Assembly (NCBI GenBank): GCA_029559475.1
Contig: JAKQBN010000050.1
Span: 1 to 63,493, forward strand
Length of the DNA: 63,493 nt
From: a bacterium
GTDB lineage: Bacteria > UBA4055
Direction of reading: 5' to 3'
Shown: positions 54,594 through 62,949 of the stretch, one piece after another
How the letters are laid out: every line of letters starts with the position of its first letter
How positions within the stretch are numbered: the first letter of the stretch is position 1
Position numbers and translations under genes: made by a program
Notes under the pieces: model-generated
Told to the model about the DNA's origin: nothing
Seen by the model: the letters and a program-made list of their open reading frames with translations, nothing else
Databases searched by the model: none

Positions 54594-55598
54594 CTAAATA
54601 TATTTTTTTATTTTTAAGATCAGATCGTCCGGATCGACAGGTTTCTGAAGTATGATCTTGATGTTCAGCTGACTCACATCGAGAACGTTAGAAGTAGCTT
54701 TCGCAATCGAGGACTGGAGTATAACCGGGATATTGATATTTTTTTCCTTCAGTTCGTTCAGGAAAAGGAACCCGGCATCCGGATCCTCCATCATAATGTC
54801 TAAAATTATCAGATCCGGTTTGAACTTCGAGATCATGCTGAATCCTTCTTTCGAGTTCAAAGAGGAAGATACTTCATAACCGTTTTTTTTCAGAATAACT
54901 GTATAAATGTTAACAATGTCGCTGTCATCATCGATAACCAGAATTTTTTTTCCACATTCCTGAGATATTTTTTTCTCGCCCAGCACTTTTGCAAAGTAAG
55001 AAGCTTTTTCCAAAGATGTCGTTATGTCTATCTCTTCAAGAAATGTGTTTTCGGGAAGGTTTAAAGGCGTGGTCGTATAATTGATGATGGCTTTTATTCC
55101 CGATGCTGTCATCTTCTCCGCAATGTCTTTTGCGCTCCTGCTAGATGCCGCGATCATGCCTATGCTTATATTTTCTTCACTGATCTTTTCGCTTAGTCTG
55201 TCAACATGATAGCAGGGCACTCCCATATAATTTTTGCCTATCAGGTTTTCGTCAATATCAAAAAGTGCAGTGATCTTCAACTTTTCGCTTTTATCGTGCA
55301 GGAAATTGACGAGAGCTTTGCCGAGGTTTCCGATACCGACGATGCAGATATTCATGCCGTTCTTCGTATCCATGATTTCACCGATACTGTCCATCACTCC
55401 TTTTGTCTCGTATCCTTTTCTATTATTGCCCGAATATCCGATATACATCAGATCCCTTCTTACCTGAACAGAAGTTACATGCGCCATTTTCGCGAGATCG
55501 TGCGAATAAAAATATCCTGTACCTTCAGTGTATATTTTTTTAAGCAGCCTTCTGTATAACGAAAGCCTCTCTATTGTTTTTCCGTTTATGGGTTCCAT
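54594..55598 (-). CDS. Redox repressor Rex fused to a receiver domain
   Basis: 334 residues, against about 210 for ordinary Rex. Residues 1-75 are the Rex winged helix (DLAKMAHVTSVQVRRDLMYI, then NNRKGY). The Rossmann domain starts at CIVGIGNLGKAL (Gly88-x-Gly90-x2-Gly93), with Asp114 in ALFDIDEN at the adenosine-ribose position typical of NAD(H) binding. After about residue 212 comes a complete receiver: DDD 223-225, phosphoacceptor Asp267 (ILDIMMEDPDAGF) and Lys319 (LQKPVD). Rex normally leaves DNA when NADH/NAD+ rises; a receiver would add phosphorylation as a second input. It lies inside an operon with two histidine kinases and NADH-linked redox subunits, whose promoter has a Rex-like box. 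Confidence 0.9.
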   Translation of the reverse strand: MEPINGKTIERLSLYRRLLKKIYTEGTGYFYSHDLAKMAHVTSVQVRRDLMYIGYSGNNRKGYETKGVMDSIGEIMDTKNGMNICIVGIGNLGKALVNFLHDKSEKLKITALFDIDENLIGKNYMGVPCYHVDRLSEKISEENISIGMIAASSRSAKDIAEKMTASGIKAIINYTTTPLNLPENTFLEEIDITTSLEKASYFAKVLGEKKISQECGKKILVIDDDSDIVNIYTVILKKNGYEVSSSLNSKEGFSMISKFKPDLIILDIMMEDPDAGFLFLNELKEKNINIPVILQSSIAKATSNVLDVSQLNIKIILQKPVDPDDLILKIKKYI

Positions 55599-55603
55599 TT
55601 TTT

Positions 55604-56725
55604 TCAGGCCTGTTGTCTTAGAATAACTGTGAATACCGAACCTTTTCCATATTCGGATTTAACGTCAACGCTTCCGTTGTACAGCGAGATAATCTTTTTG
55701 ACCGTCGAAAGCCCTATCCCGCTGCCGGAAATATTAGCTGTCTTTTCGTTCTTGATCCTAGAAAATTCTTTAAACAGCTTTTCCTGATCTTTTGGCTCGA
55801 TACCGATCCCCGTATCCGCAACTGAGAATTTTAATGATCCGTTATCTGTTCCGAGGAAGACCTTTATCTTTCCGTTATCCACATTATATTTGATCGCGTT
55901 CGATATGAAGTTGTTCACTATTATCTCGATTTCGGTTTTGTCCGAATTAAATTCAATCTCTGACAGCTCTGATTCAACGTTCAGGCTCCTCTTCTGAATT
56001 TCCTCTTTAAAATTGCTCAGAGATTCGTTTACTATCGTATCGATCCTGACGGGAGAAAGAACGCGTTTTTTTTCGCCCGATTCAATCCTGGTAAGGTCGA
56101 GAAGGTCGAAGATCAGTTTTTCCATATCCTTGATCCTTATCTCTGACCGCTTGATAAATTCGTCATAAGCAGCAATATCGTTCCCCGCTATCCTTTTTTC
56201 CATAAGTTTGAGATAATTGCTTATCGCCGCGATCGGCGACTTCAGTTCGTGGGACAAAACTGAAATGAACTCAAATCTGATCTTCTTTTTTTCAGCTTCG
56301 AACTTTTTCGCCGAATTCGTTAAAATAAAATGTTTGGACGCCTTAAGAATAGCATCTTTAAGTTCCTGCGGTGTAAAAGGTTTGGTTAGAAAATCATAAG
56401 CGCCGTTCTTCGTGGCGGTAATGGCTGTTTCGATCGATGCGAATGCCGTTATCATGATCGTAAGAATGTCTCTCTGCGATTCGTGAAGCAGTTTTAAAAG
56501 ATCGACCCCGTGCATTCCGGGAAGCTGGTTGTCGAGAAGCAGAATGTCGTACTGCTTCGTTTTCATCATTTCGAGCCCGATCTCCGCGGTCTCCGCGACA
56601 TCCACAGTAAAGGCGTAATCAGACTCGATATAGCTAAGGCTCATCTTGAAATTCCTTAAAGCTCTCTTAATCGATTCTCTGATACCCTCTTCATCATCAA
56701 TGACCAATATGCTGATCTCATCCAT
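55604..56725 (-). CDS. Receiver-histidine kinase hybrid
   Basis: 373 residues, cytoplasmic. Receiver about 1-130 with phosphoacceptor Asp65 (LLLDNQLPG) and Lys115 in FLTKPF. The HisKA domain has phospho-acceptor His159 (SVLSHELKSPIAAI). The HATPase has NNFISNAIKYN, DTGIGIEP and GSGIGLSTVKK. A receiver at the N-terminus controlling a kinase is typical of phosphorelays without a membrane sensor. Five nt separate it from the Rex-REC gene. Candidate targets are the Rex receiver and the two free receivers of the same operon. Confidence 0.85.
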   Translation of the reverse strand: MDEISILVIDDEEGIRESIKRALRNFKMSLSYIESDYAFTVDVAETAEIGLEMMKTKQYDILLLDNQLPGMHGVDLLKLLHESQRDILTIMITAFASIETAITATKNGAYDFLTKPFTPQELKDAILKASKHFILTNSAKKFEAEKKKIRFEFISVLSHELKSPIAAISNYLKLMEKRIAGNDIAAYDEFIKRSEIRIKDMEKLIFDLLDLTRIESGEKKRVLSPVRIDTIVNESLSNFKEEIQKRSLNVESELSEIEFNSDKTEIEIIVNNFISNAIKYNVDNGKIKVFLGTDNGSLKFSVADTGIGIEPKDQEKLFKEFSRIKNEKTANISGSGIGLSTVKKIISLYNGSVDVKSEYGKGSVFTVILRQQA

Positions 56726-56736
56726 CTTCTATCCTT

Positions 56737-58632
56737 CTATTCGGGGTTTTTAGGCAGTGTCACGATAAATCTCGCGAAAGTATTGCCTTTTGATTTATCC
56801 GCGTTCGACTCTACGATTATTTTTCCTCTGTGCATCTTTATAATTCCATAGACTACCGCGAGGCCAAGGCCAGTTCCTTTGCCCATTTGTTTGGTCGAGA
56901 AGAAAGGTTCGAAAAGCTTCTTCTGATTTTCTTCGGTGATGCCGGGACCGTTATCTTCGTGTATAAATATCACGGCCTGCTTGTCGATGCCTGTCGATAT
57001 TCTGATCTCACCGTTCGATTTCATAGCATCCACAGAGTTATTGATGAAATTAACGAACACCTGGATCATCTGGCTTTCATCCATGGGGACTTCAAAGGCA
57101 GGATCTTCGTGTGTTATCAGCAGATTAACCGTTTTAGGCAGAATAACGCTTCTTTTCAAATTGTCAAAAAAGCTGTCGAGCCTGACTTTTGTTTTGTTCA
57201 CTTCGTTCTTACGGGCGAAATTCAAAAGCCCCGACAGTATAGTTTTACATCTTCCTGCCTGCGTGGCAATAGTATCAAGGTCTTTATAAATCTCTGAATT
57301 CGGGTCGCATTCATCCTTAAGAATGTTGCTGTACATAAGAACGACTCCGAGCGGGTTATTGACTTCGTGCGCTATCCCTGCCGAAAGCTGGCCCATCGTG
57401 GCTAGTTTTTCTGAGTGTTTAAGCGCGTCCTGCATTGTCGCAAGTTCCAGATCTCTTGTTTCAAGAGCCTGAAGATAGCCATGGAATCTTTCTATAGTGA
57501 CGAAATATACTATTACGGATATAACAAGCACTACAAGAAGGCTCAAAAGTAAAGAAGCAAGGATAAGGTTCCTTATCAGATCAGCGGTCTCTTCGCTTTC
57601 ATTGACGGCGGCGCATATGTAAAAATCAAAATCCCTAAAATAATCGTAAGCTATTATTTTTTCCTCGTTATCGACCTCGGATACGAATCTTTTTACGTGC
57701 GACTGATCCTTTAACAGCTCTTCTTTTTCGCTCATTATGGTCTTAATTATGCTCATGTTCTCCCAGTCATAGCCCCTGTCATTATGGTTAATTACCATTT
57801 TAGCCGAACCGTCGAACACGAATGGATACCCGGATTTTCCGATCTTGAGCTCACGAAATTTACTTGCAAGCTCGGGGAGGTCTTTTTCTTTAGAGCCGAC
57901 AAAGAGCATGCCTACGATCTCGCCTTCCTCATCCCGGATCGCACTGTATCCGGTTATATAGTATTCGTTAACGACAGGGAGCCTTCCGAAAAAGTCTTTT
58001 CCGTCGTAAAACGCGTTTGAAATGCCAGAGTAATTGGGTGAATCGAATCCGATAAAAGTGCCTACCGCCCTGTTGCCGTCATTGTTTGTGACATTAGTTG
58101 ATATTCTGATAAAACCTTTTTCGGTTTTCTGGAAAACAGTAGCCTGGCAGCCTAGAGTGGACTTGATCTTGTCCACGAAGTCATAATTATAGTGAAGTTC
58201 CTTTTTATTTAAAAACCATTTTCTGACCTCGATATCCTCAAGATATTTACCTTTATCGTTAAAAATTGAGAATTTAATTTTCTCTTTCGATATCTGAAAT
58301 CCTTTCTGGTAGAAGAGTTCCTTACTTATCCTCAGATTTTTCTGGGCGTGTTCAGTTTTGAGCTCGTATTCTCTCTCGAACATCTTCATAAGGGACTGAA
58401 CTTCAAGGCTCAGATAATTTTCGATCGAGTCGTATATGTTCTTTTTTGAGAGATAGACCGAGAAGAAAGTCATCGCCGAAACTGAAAAGACGATTATCAA
58501 AAGTATCGGAACGAATATCTTGAGTTTTGCCTTGAAGTTATGAAGTCTTTTGTTAAAAAACCTCTTAACTTTCTTCATCTGTTTATCCGTCTGGAAAAAC
58601 AGATCGTTCGGGATAACCGTCTTGTTATTCAT
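56737..58632 (-). CDS. Membrane sensor histidine kinase with double Cache domain
   Basis: 631 residues. Transmembrane helices at about 39-60 and 356-379 enclose an extracytoplasmic region of about 295 residues with a Cache3-Cache2 look (FFGRLPVVNEYYITGYSAI, then GEIVGMLFVGSKE and IGKSGYPFVFDG). No HAMP is obvious after the second helix. HisKA carries His422 (SAGIAHEVNNPLGVV). The HATPase has INNSVDAM, DNGPGI and GKGTGLGLAVVYGI. It has no receiver, so it must act through a separate one. Its start overlaps the NuoE-like gene by 8 nt. Confidence 0.85.
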   Translation of the reverse strand: MNNKTVIPNDLFFQTDKQMKKVKRFFNKRLHNFKAKLKIFVPILLIIVFSVSAMTFFSVYLSKKNIYDSIENYLSLEVQSLMKMFEREYELKTEHAQKNLRISKELFYQKGFQISKEKIKFSIFNDKGKYLEDIEVRKWFLNKKELHYNYDFVDKIKSTLGCQATVFQKTEKGFIRISTNVTNNDGNRAVGTFIGFDSPNYSGISNAFYDGKDFFGRLPVVNEYYITGYSAIRDEEGEIVGMLFVGSKEKDLPELASKFRELKIGKSGYPFVFDGSAKMVINHNDRGYDWENMSIIKTIMSEKEELLKDQSHVKRFVSEVDNEEKIIAYDYFRDFDFYICAAVNESEETADLIRNLILASLLLSLLVVLVISVIVYFVTIERFHGYLQALETRDLELATMQDALKHSEKLATMGQLSAGIAHEVNNPLGVVLMYSNILKDECDPNSEIYKDLDTIATQAGRCKTILSGLLNFARKNEVNKTKVRLDSFFDNLKRSVILPKTVNLLITHEDPAFEVPMDESQMIQVFVNFINNSVDAMKSNGEIRISTGIDKQAVIFIHEDNGPGITEENQKKLFEPFFSTKQMGKGTGLGLAVVYGIIKMHRGKIIVESNADKSKGNTFARFIVTLPKNPE

Positions 58633-59101
58633 ATTCTTTAATTATTTTCGCGACTTCTTCCGGTTTTACGCTGCCGTATACTTTTTCTCCGATCATTATT
58701 ACCGGGGCGAGACCGCAGGCTCCAATGCATCTTAATGTATTCATGGAGAATTTTCCGTCGGGAGTGGTCTGACCGTTTTTTATCTCAAGCTGCTTTTCAA
58801 ATTCCTTCAGAACTTTTTCCGCGCCTTTAACATAGCAGGCTGTTCCCATACATATCGAAATGGGATACTTACCCTTAGGTTCCATAGTAAAATATGAATA
58901 AAAAGTTATTACGCCGTATACCTTTGATGCCGGAATGTGTATAGTCTCCGCTATCGCAGTCTGAACTTCTTTAGGCAGAAATCCGAAATGGTTCTGGGAT
59001 TTGTGAAGTATGGCGATAAGTTCTTTCGGGTCGTTGTTGAATTCTTTACAGATCTCGGCGACTTTTTCTTTTATTTCCTTTTCTTTTATTGCACAGGCCA
59101 T
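58625..59101 (-). CDS. NuoE-like [2Fe-2S] subunit (HydC/HndA type)
   Basis: 158 residues. The thioredoxin-like [2Fe-2S] site is complete: Cys84 and Cys89 (CMGTAC), Cys125 and Cys129 (LRCIGACG). The helical N-terminus KSQNHFGFLPKEVQ and VYGVITFYSYF are standard for the 24-kDa subunit. In bifurcating [FeFe]-hydrogenases and NADH-dependent formate dehydrogenases this subunit forms a unit with the NuoF-like protein encoded 18 nt upstream. It overlaps the next kinase gene by 8 nt. The catalytic partner is not in the window. Confidence 0.9.
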   Translation of the reverse strand: MACAIKEKEIKEKVAEICKEFNNDPKELIAILHKSQNHFGFLPKEVQTAIAETIHIPASKVYGVITFYSYFTMEPKGKYPISICMGTACYVKGAEKVLKEFEKQLEIKNGQTTPDGKFSMNTLRCIGACGLAPVIMIGEKVYGSVKPEEVAKIIKEYE

Positions 59102-59119
59102 TTTTTTCTCCGGGAGTGG

Positions 59120-60580
59120 TTACTCTATTATTATCGCATTGAATTTACATTTCTGATAGCAGGCTCCGCATTTAATACATTTGTCCTGATCTATCAGATG
59201 CTTCTGCTTGATCTCGCCTGAGATAGCTTCAGCCGGACAGGCTCTTTTACATGCTCCGCATCCTACGCATTTGTCGGGTATGATAATGTATTTTATAAGT
59301 GCTCTGCAGACTTTCGCGCGGCATTTTTTTTCTACAACATGCTCGTAATATTCATCATAAAAATTATTCAGAGTAGAAAGGACAGGATTAGGCGCGGTCT
59401 GTCCCAGTCCGCATAGAGAAGTTGATTTGATGATTTCTGAAAGGTCTTTGAGTTTTTTAAGATCTTCGAGAGTTCCATTTCCGTGAGTGATCTTATTAAG
59501 TATCTGATAAAGAACTTTGTTGCCTTCTCTGCAGGGAACGCATTTTCCGCAGCTTTCCTCCACGGTAAAATCAAGATAGAACTGAGCTACGGCAGGCATA
59601 CAGTTGTCTTCATCCATTACGATAAGACCGCCCGAACCCATCATCGATCCTGCGGCCTTGAGGCTTTCATAATCTATCGGAGTATCCAGATGTTTTTCGG
59701 TCAGACATCCGCCGGACGGTCCGCCTGTCTGCGCGGCTTTGAATTTTTTGCCGCCGACTATCCCGCCGCCGATATCGAAAATAAGTTCTCTTAATGTCGT
59801 TCCCATCGGCACTTCGACAAGACCGACATTTTTAACTTTTCCCGCAAGCGCGAAAACTTTGGTGCCTTTAGACCCTTCGGTTCCGATAGATGCGAACCAG
59901 TCCGCGCCTTTGTTTATGATCGCGGGAATGTTCGCGAAAGTCTCCACGTTGTTCACGTTCGTCGGTTTTCCCATGAATCCTTTTTGAGCAGGATACGGAG
60001 GTTTCATTATAGGTTCACCCCTGTTCCCTTCCATAGATTTTATAAGTGCTGTCTCTTCGCCGCACACAAAAGCCCCGGCGCCGTATTTTAAACCTATCTC
60101 GAAATTGAAACCGGTACCGAGTATGTTCTGACCCAGAAGGCCGGCTTCTTTAGCCTGAGCCATCGCTATTTTCAGCCTTTTTATCGCCAGAGGATATTCA
60201 GCGCGGATGTAGATATATCCCTCGTCAGCTCCGATAGCGTATCCGCAGACAGCCATCGCTTCGAGGACCGAATGGGGATCGCCTTCGAGGACGGATCTGT
60301 CCATGAAAGCTCCGGGATCGCCTTCATCAGCATTGCAGATGACATATTTCTTGTCTCCCTTAACAGCAGCTGCAAGCTCCCATTTTTTTCCGGTTGGAAA
60401 TCCGCCGCCGCCTCTTCCTCTGAGGCCGGATTTTATAATTGTTTGAACAACTGTTTCTCTCGAACCGCTGAGCGTAGTGCTCAAGGCTTTGTAGCCGTCT
60501 CTTGCGATGTAATCTGACAGATCCTCCGGATCGATATGACCGCAGTTACGTAAAGCTATCTTAATCTGTTTACTTTTCAT
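59120..60580 (-). CDS. NuoF-like flavoprotein with ferredoxin tail (HydB/HndC type)
   Basis: 486 residues. FMN loop [16 protein letters not shown] (52-67), then [11 protein letters not shown] and [12 protein letters not shown] for NADH. The 4Fe-4S site is formed by [10 protein letters not shown] near 340 and LCGLGQ. The C-terminal tail holds two ferredoxin clusters: Cys438/441/444/448 and Cys468/471/474/478. That tail distinguishes hydrogenase- or formate-dehydrogenase-linked HydB/HndC from Nuo complex I. The N-terminal thioredoxin-like domain found in many HydB proteins is absent and is encoded as a separate gene 2 nt upstream. It probably carries out NAD(P)H oxidation or reduction in the cytoplasm. 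Confidence 0.9.
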   Translation of the reverse strand: MKSKQIKIALRNCGHIDPEDLSDYIARDGYKALSTTLSGSRETVVQTIIKSGLRGRGGGGFPTGKKWELAAAVKGDKKYVICNADEGDPGAFMDRSVLEGDPHSVLEAMAVCGYAIGADEGYIYIRAEYPLAIKRLKIAMAQAKEAGLLGQNILGTGFNFEIGLKYGAGAFVCGEETALIKSMEGNRGEPIMKPPYPAQKGFMGKPTNVNNVETFANIPAIINKGADWFASIGTEGSKGTKVFALAGKVKNVGLVEVPMGTTLRELIFDIGGGIVGGKKFKAAQTGGPSGGCLTEKHLDTPIDYESLKAAGSMMGSGGLIVMDEDNCMPAVAQFYLDFTVEESCGKCVPCREGNKVLYQILNKITHGNGTLEDLKKLKDLSEIIKSTSLCGLGQTAPNPVLSTLNNFYDEYYEHVVEKKCRAKVCRALIKYIIIPDKCVGCGACKRACPAEAISGEIKQKHLIDQDKCIKCGACYQKCKFNAIIIE

Positions 60581-60582
60581 AT

Positions 60583-60942
60583 TTAATTTTCCTCTATGAC
60601 GCCGTCGATTAGTTTTCCGTTCTTGATGTATTCATCTATTATCAGTTTCGCTCTTTTAGTATCCACTTTTCCGAAAACTACAGGTCCCGATCCGGGTAAG
60701 ACTACTTCAACAGTAGGTTCGGAATGGCACAAACCGAGACAGCCGGTAGGTTTTATGACGAACTCAACAGGCTGTTTTGGCATTTCCTCTTTAAAATACT
60801 CCAGGACTTTAGCTGAGCCAGATGCAATGCTGCAGGTAGCCATGGCTATATATATCCTGACCTTCTTTTCGTTTTCGGCCTCTTTAACTTTCAGTTCCTG
60901 TCTTAATGACTCGAATTCACCGAAATTTTTCAACTGTTTCAT
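60583..60942 (-). CDS. HndB-like thioredoxin-fold [2Fe-2S] protein
   Basis: 119 residues. The Cys pattern is [11 protein letters not shown] (Cys37) and [11 protein letters not shown] (Cys68, Cys72); a fourth Cys of the usual thioredoxin-like ferredoxin is not seen. The second half KPTGCLGLC is identical in layout to HndB and the N-terminal domain of HydB. It probably passes electrons between the NuoF-like subunit and its partner. It stops 2 nt before the nuoF-like start, whose ribosome binding site lies in its last codons. Confidence 0.8.
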   Translation of the reverse strand: MKQLKNFGEFESLRQELKVKEAENEKKVRIYIAMATCSIASGSAKVLEYFKEEMPKQPVEFVIKPTGCLGLCHSEPTVEVVLPGSGPVVFGKVDTKRAKLIIDEYIKNGKLIDGVIEEN

Positions 60943-60975
60943 TTTATTGATCCTGCCTTTTGCTTTTTTTCTTTT

Positions 60976-61350
60976 CTAGTTACCCGAAGCAAGTTTTTTT
61001 ACATTCGCTACAAGTTTTTCCAGATCGACCGGTTTCTGCATTATGATCCTTGCTCCCAGGTCTGAAATGTCGAAATTCATCTGGCTAGCTTTTGCGATAG
61101 AAGAGCACAGAATAACGGGAGTATTCAGGTTCTTTTCCTTCATTTCGCTTAAAAATTCAAATCCCGAGTCCGGAGATTCCATCATAACGTCAAGGATCAC
61201 GACATCGGGTTTCTCATTCTCAAGTTTTGTCATCCCTTCTTTTCCAGTAGTTGCGGAAATAACTTCAATTCCGTCAGCTTCAAGAACTGCTTTGTAGGCT
61301 ACGATAAAATCGATGCCGTCGTCGATGATCAGCGCTTTTGTTTTACTCAT
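60976..61350 (-). CDS. Single-domain receiver, first gene of the redox-signalling operon
   Basis: 124 residues from ATG 61350, 5 nt after a strong GGAGG; a TTG at 61362 overlaps that site and is rejected. REC features: Asp-Asp near 10-11, phosphoacceptor in VVILDVMMESPDSGFEF near 54, LCSSIAKA and MQKPVD. It shares with the Rex receiver and the receiver at 54216 an extended MME-PD-GF signature, so the three form one subfamily. There is no output domain. Being first in the operon, it is directly under the promoter with the Rex-like box. Confidence 0.85.
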   Translation of the reverse strand: MSKTKALIIDDGIDFIVAYKAVLEADGIEVISATTGKEGMTKLENEKPDVVILDVMMESPDSGFEFLSEMKEKNLNTPVILCSSIAKASQMNFDISDLGARIIMQKPVDLEKLVANVKKLASGN

Positions 61351-61386
61351 GATATCCTCCAAATTGTTTGTTCATGTTGTTTTTTA

Positions 61387-61404
61387 CTGTTACAAATTTA
61401 ACAA
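61387..61404 (-). promoter_or_regulatory. Candidate Rex operator
   Basis: An imperfect palindrome that agrees with the clostridial/Thermotogales-type Rex consensus TTGTTAANNNNTTAACAA at 12 of 14 fixed positions (TGTTA at 61388-61392, TTAACAA at 61398-61404). It covers the -10 box of the operon that encodes the Rex fusion. Confidence 0.6.
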
Positions 61405-61423
61405 ATAAAAAATGCTATGTCAA
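61395..61423 (-). promoter_or_regulatory. Sigma-70 promoter of the redox-signalling operon
   Basis: Minus strand TTGACA (61423-61418), 17 bp, TAAATT (61400-61395). It is a consensus -35 with the same -10 as secG and phoH. Confidence 0.75.
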
Positions 61424-61469
61424 GTTTTTTTTATTTGAATGAAAGATGTTGATACTATGATGAAATATA

Positions 61470-61498
61470 TTGTTATCAATAAGCATGAGCAAGATATT
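61470..61498 (+). promoter_or_regulatory. Predicted promoter of the CBS-domain gene
   Basis: TTGTTA (61470-61475), 17 bp, GATATT (61493-61498). Both hexamers are four-of-six matches. Confidence 0.4.
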
Positions 61499-61561
61499 TT
61501 TTTTGCTTGATTTCATTAAAGCAATTGATTATTTTAAATATCACAAATAAGGAGGTTCATG

Positions 61562-62005
61562 ATGAAGATCAAAGAAATTTTAGAAGGTAAAAAAACCGAA
61601 CTTTATACAGCAAAAGAATCAAGTAGTCTTTGCGAAGCTATGGCTACGATGCTTGACAAACATGTTTCGGCTCTTCTCGTAATGAACGGATCCGAACTTG
61701 AAGGAATAATATCCGAGAAGGATGTTATGAAGATCTGCCATATTTCATCAAAAGGACCCGCCGAACTGAAGGTAAAAGATTTCATGACTCCCAAAGACAA
61801 ACTTATAACATGCGGAACTAACGATACGATCGAATCTCTGATGGTTCTGATGACAGAAAAAAGAATCAGGCACATACCTGTGATCGCAAACGGCAGTGTT
61901 GAAGGTGTTGTGTCTATCGGGGACGTTATCAAAAACCTTCTTGATGCAGCAAAAAAAGACAACAAGCTGCTAATGGATTATATTAGCGGCACTTATCCTC
62001 ACTAA
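61562..62005 (+). CDS. CBS-domain pair protein
   Basis: 147 residues from ATG 61562, 6 nt after GGAGG; the ATG at 61559 is too close to it. Two CBS motifs: residues about 5-60 (LYTAKESSSLCEAMATML, then ISEKDVMKIC) and about 70-130 (FMTPKDKLITCGTNDT, then RIRHIPVIANGSVEGVVSIGDV). Stand-alone CBS pairs bind adenine nucleotides or NAD and act as energy sensors. It is divergent from the redox-signalling operon, which suggests common control. The 3' end overlaps the convergent kinase gene by 4 nt. Confidence 0.85.
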   Translation: MKIKEILEGKKTELYTAKESSSLCEAMATMLDKHVSALLVMNGSELEGIISEKDVMKICHISSKGPAELKVKDFMTPKDKLITCGTNDTIESLMVLMTEKRIRHIPVIANGSVEGVVSIGDVIKNLLDAAKKDNKLLMDYISGTYPH

Positions 62006-62949
62006 AAACCAGTTTCTATATTAAGATTCCCGCTTAATCTTTTTAGGATATTAAGCGAGTAATGTTTTTTTTCTTCAACGGTTTTGTCACCGCGTTGAAA
62101 ATAGTAGTATGCGTAATTACCCGCCGACTGCATTAATCTCAGGCAGGCAAAGACGTTTAAAAGGATTTTGAAGCTGTCGTACGGAATCTTTCCGCATTTT
62201 GAGCTGCTGTCATAATAGGTTCTTGCGAGATCTTCCTCATATCCTTCATAGGCTATAGTTCCCGAACTGTAAATAAAAGATGCAAGATCGTAAAGACAGC
62301 TTCCCTTTCTTCCCGACTGAAAATCAATATAGTAAAGTTTTCCGTTTTTCAGCATTATATTCCTTGTCTGAAAATCGCGGTACATAAAGCTTTCGGTACC
62401 GGCATTAGAAGCTGTGGTGAGTATAAATTCTTTAAACACTGAAAAAGTTTCTCTGTCATAATTCTTATGATATTTTTCCAGAAAATACTCTTCGAATCTG
62501 GAGATGTCCCTGTTCATGCTTTCCCTGTCGAATGTATCCCCCTGATAACATTTCGAATAATCTATCTTTTCATAAAGTACTGACTGGATATTTGTAAGAT
62601 CCTTTAATATCATTTTATAAACTTTTTTTACAGCAGCAATGTCGTTTTCAGCCGTTTTTTTCTCGCAGTAAGTTTTGACCGTTACATCTCCGAGATCGCT
62701 GATCAGATATGCGCTTTTATCCACATTTGAAGCTATGAACCCGGGAACATTGAATCCGCTTTCATCAAATGTGTTTCTGAAGCTTAAAAAAGCCTCATTC
62801 TCCGCTATATCAGGACCAGATACAGCTATCAATGTTCCTGAAGTAAATCTGATCCTGAATATCCTTCTCATGGAATAATCCCCCTTAAGCGGTATTATTT
62901 CAGGATCTTTTATGCCTGAATCAATGCATAGCCGAAGTATCTTTTCCAT
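62002..62949 (-). CDS. Aminoglycoside-phosphotransferase-fold kinase (AmgK-like)
   Basis: 315 residues. The catalytic loop is YRDFQTRNIML near residue 190 (Asp as base, Tyr in place of the usual His), followed by YYIDFQSGRKGSCLYDLAS with the metal-binding Asp. The segment IDFQGGRKG-YDLAS is characteristic of the sugar-kinase branch that includes N-acetylmuramate/N-acetylglucosamine kinase AmgK rather than true antibiotic kinases. The substrate is probably an amino sugar in cell-wall recycling, by inference. The start overlaps the tilS stop (TGATG). Confidence 0.7.
   Translation of the reverse strand: MEKILRLCIDSGIKDPEIIPLKGDYSMRRIFRIRFTSGTLIAVSGPDIAENEAFLSFRNTFDESGFNVPGFIASNVDKSAYLISDLGDVTVKTYCEKKTAENDIAAVKKVYKMILKDLTNIQSVLYEKIDYSKCYQGDTFDRESMNRDISRFEEYFLEKYHKNYDRETFSVFKEFILTTASNAGTESFMYRDFQTRNIMLKNGKLYYIDFQSGRKGSCLYDLASFIYSSGTIAYEGYEEDLARTYYDSSSKCGKIPYDSFKILLNVFACLRLMQSAGNYAYYYFQRGDKTVEEKKHYSLNILKRLSGNLNIETGF

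Noticed and set aside
61468-61485. Second Rex half-site (TTGTTAT) upstream of the CBS gene
   Set aside because: Only the left arm matches; the right arm (AAGCATG) does not fit TTAACAA.
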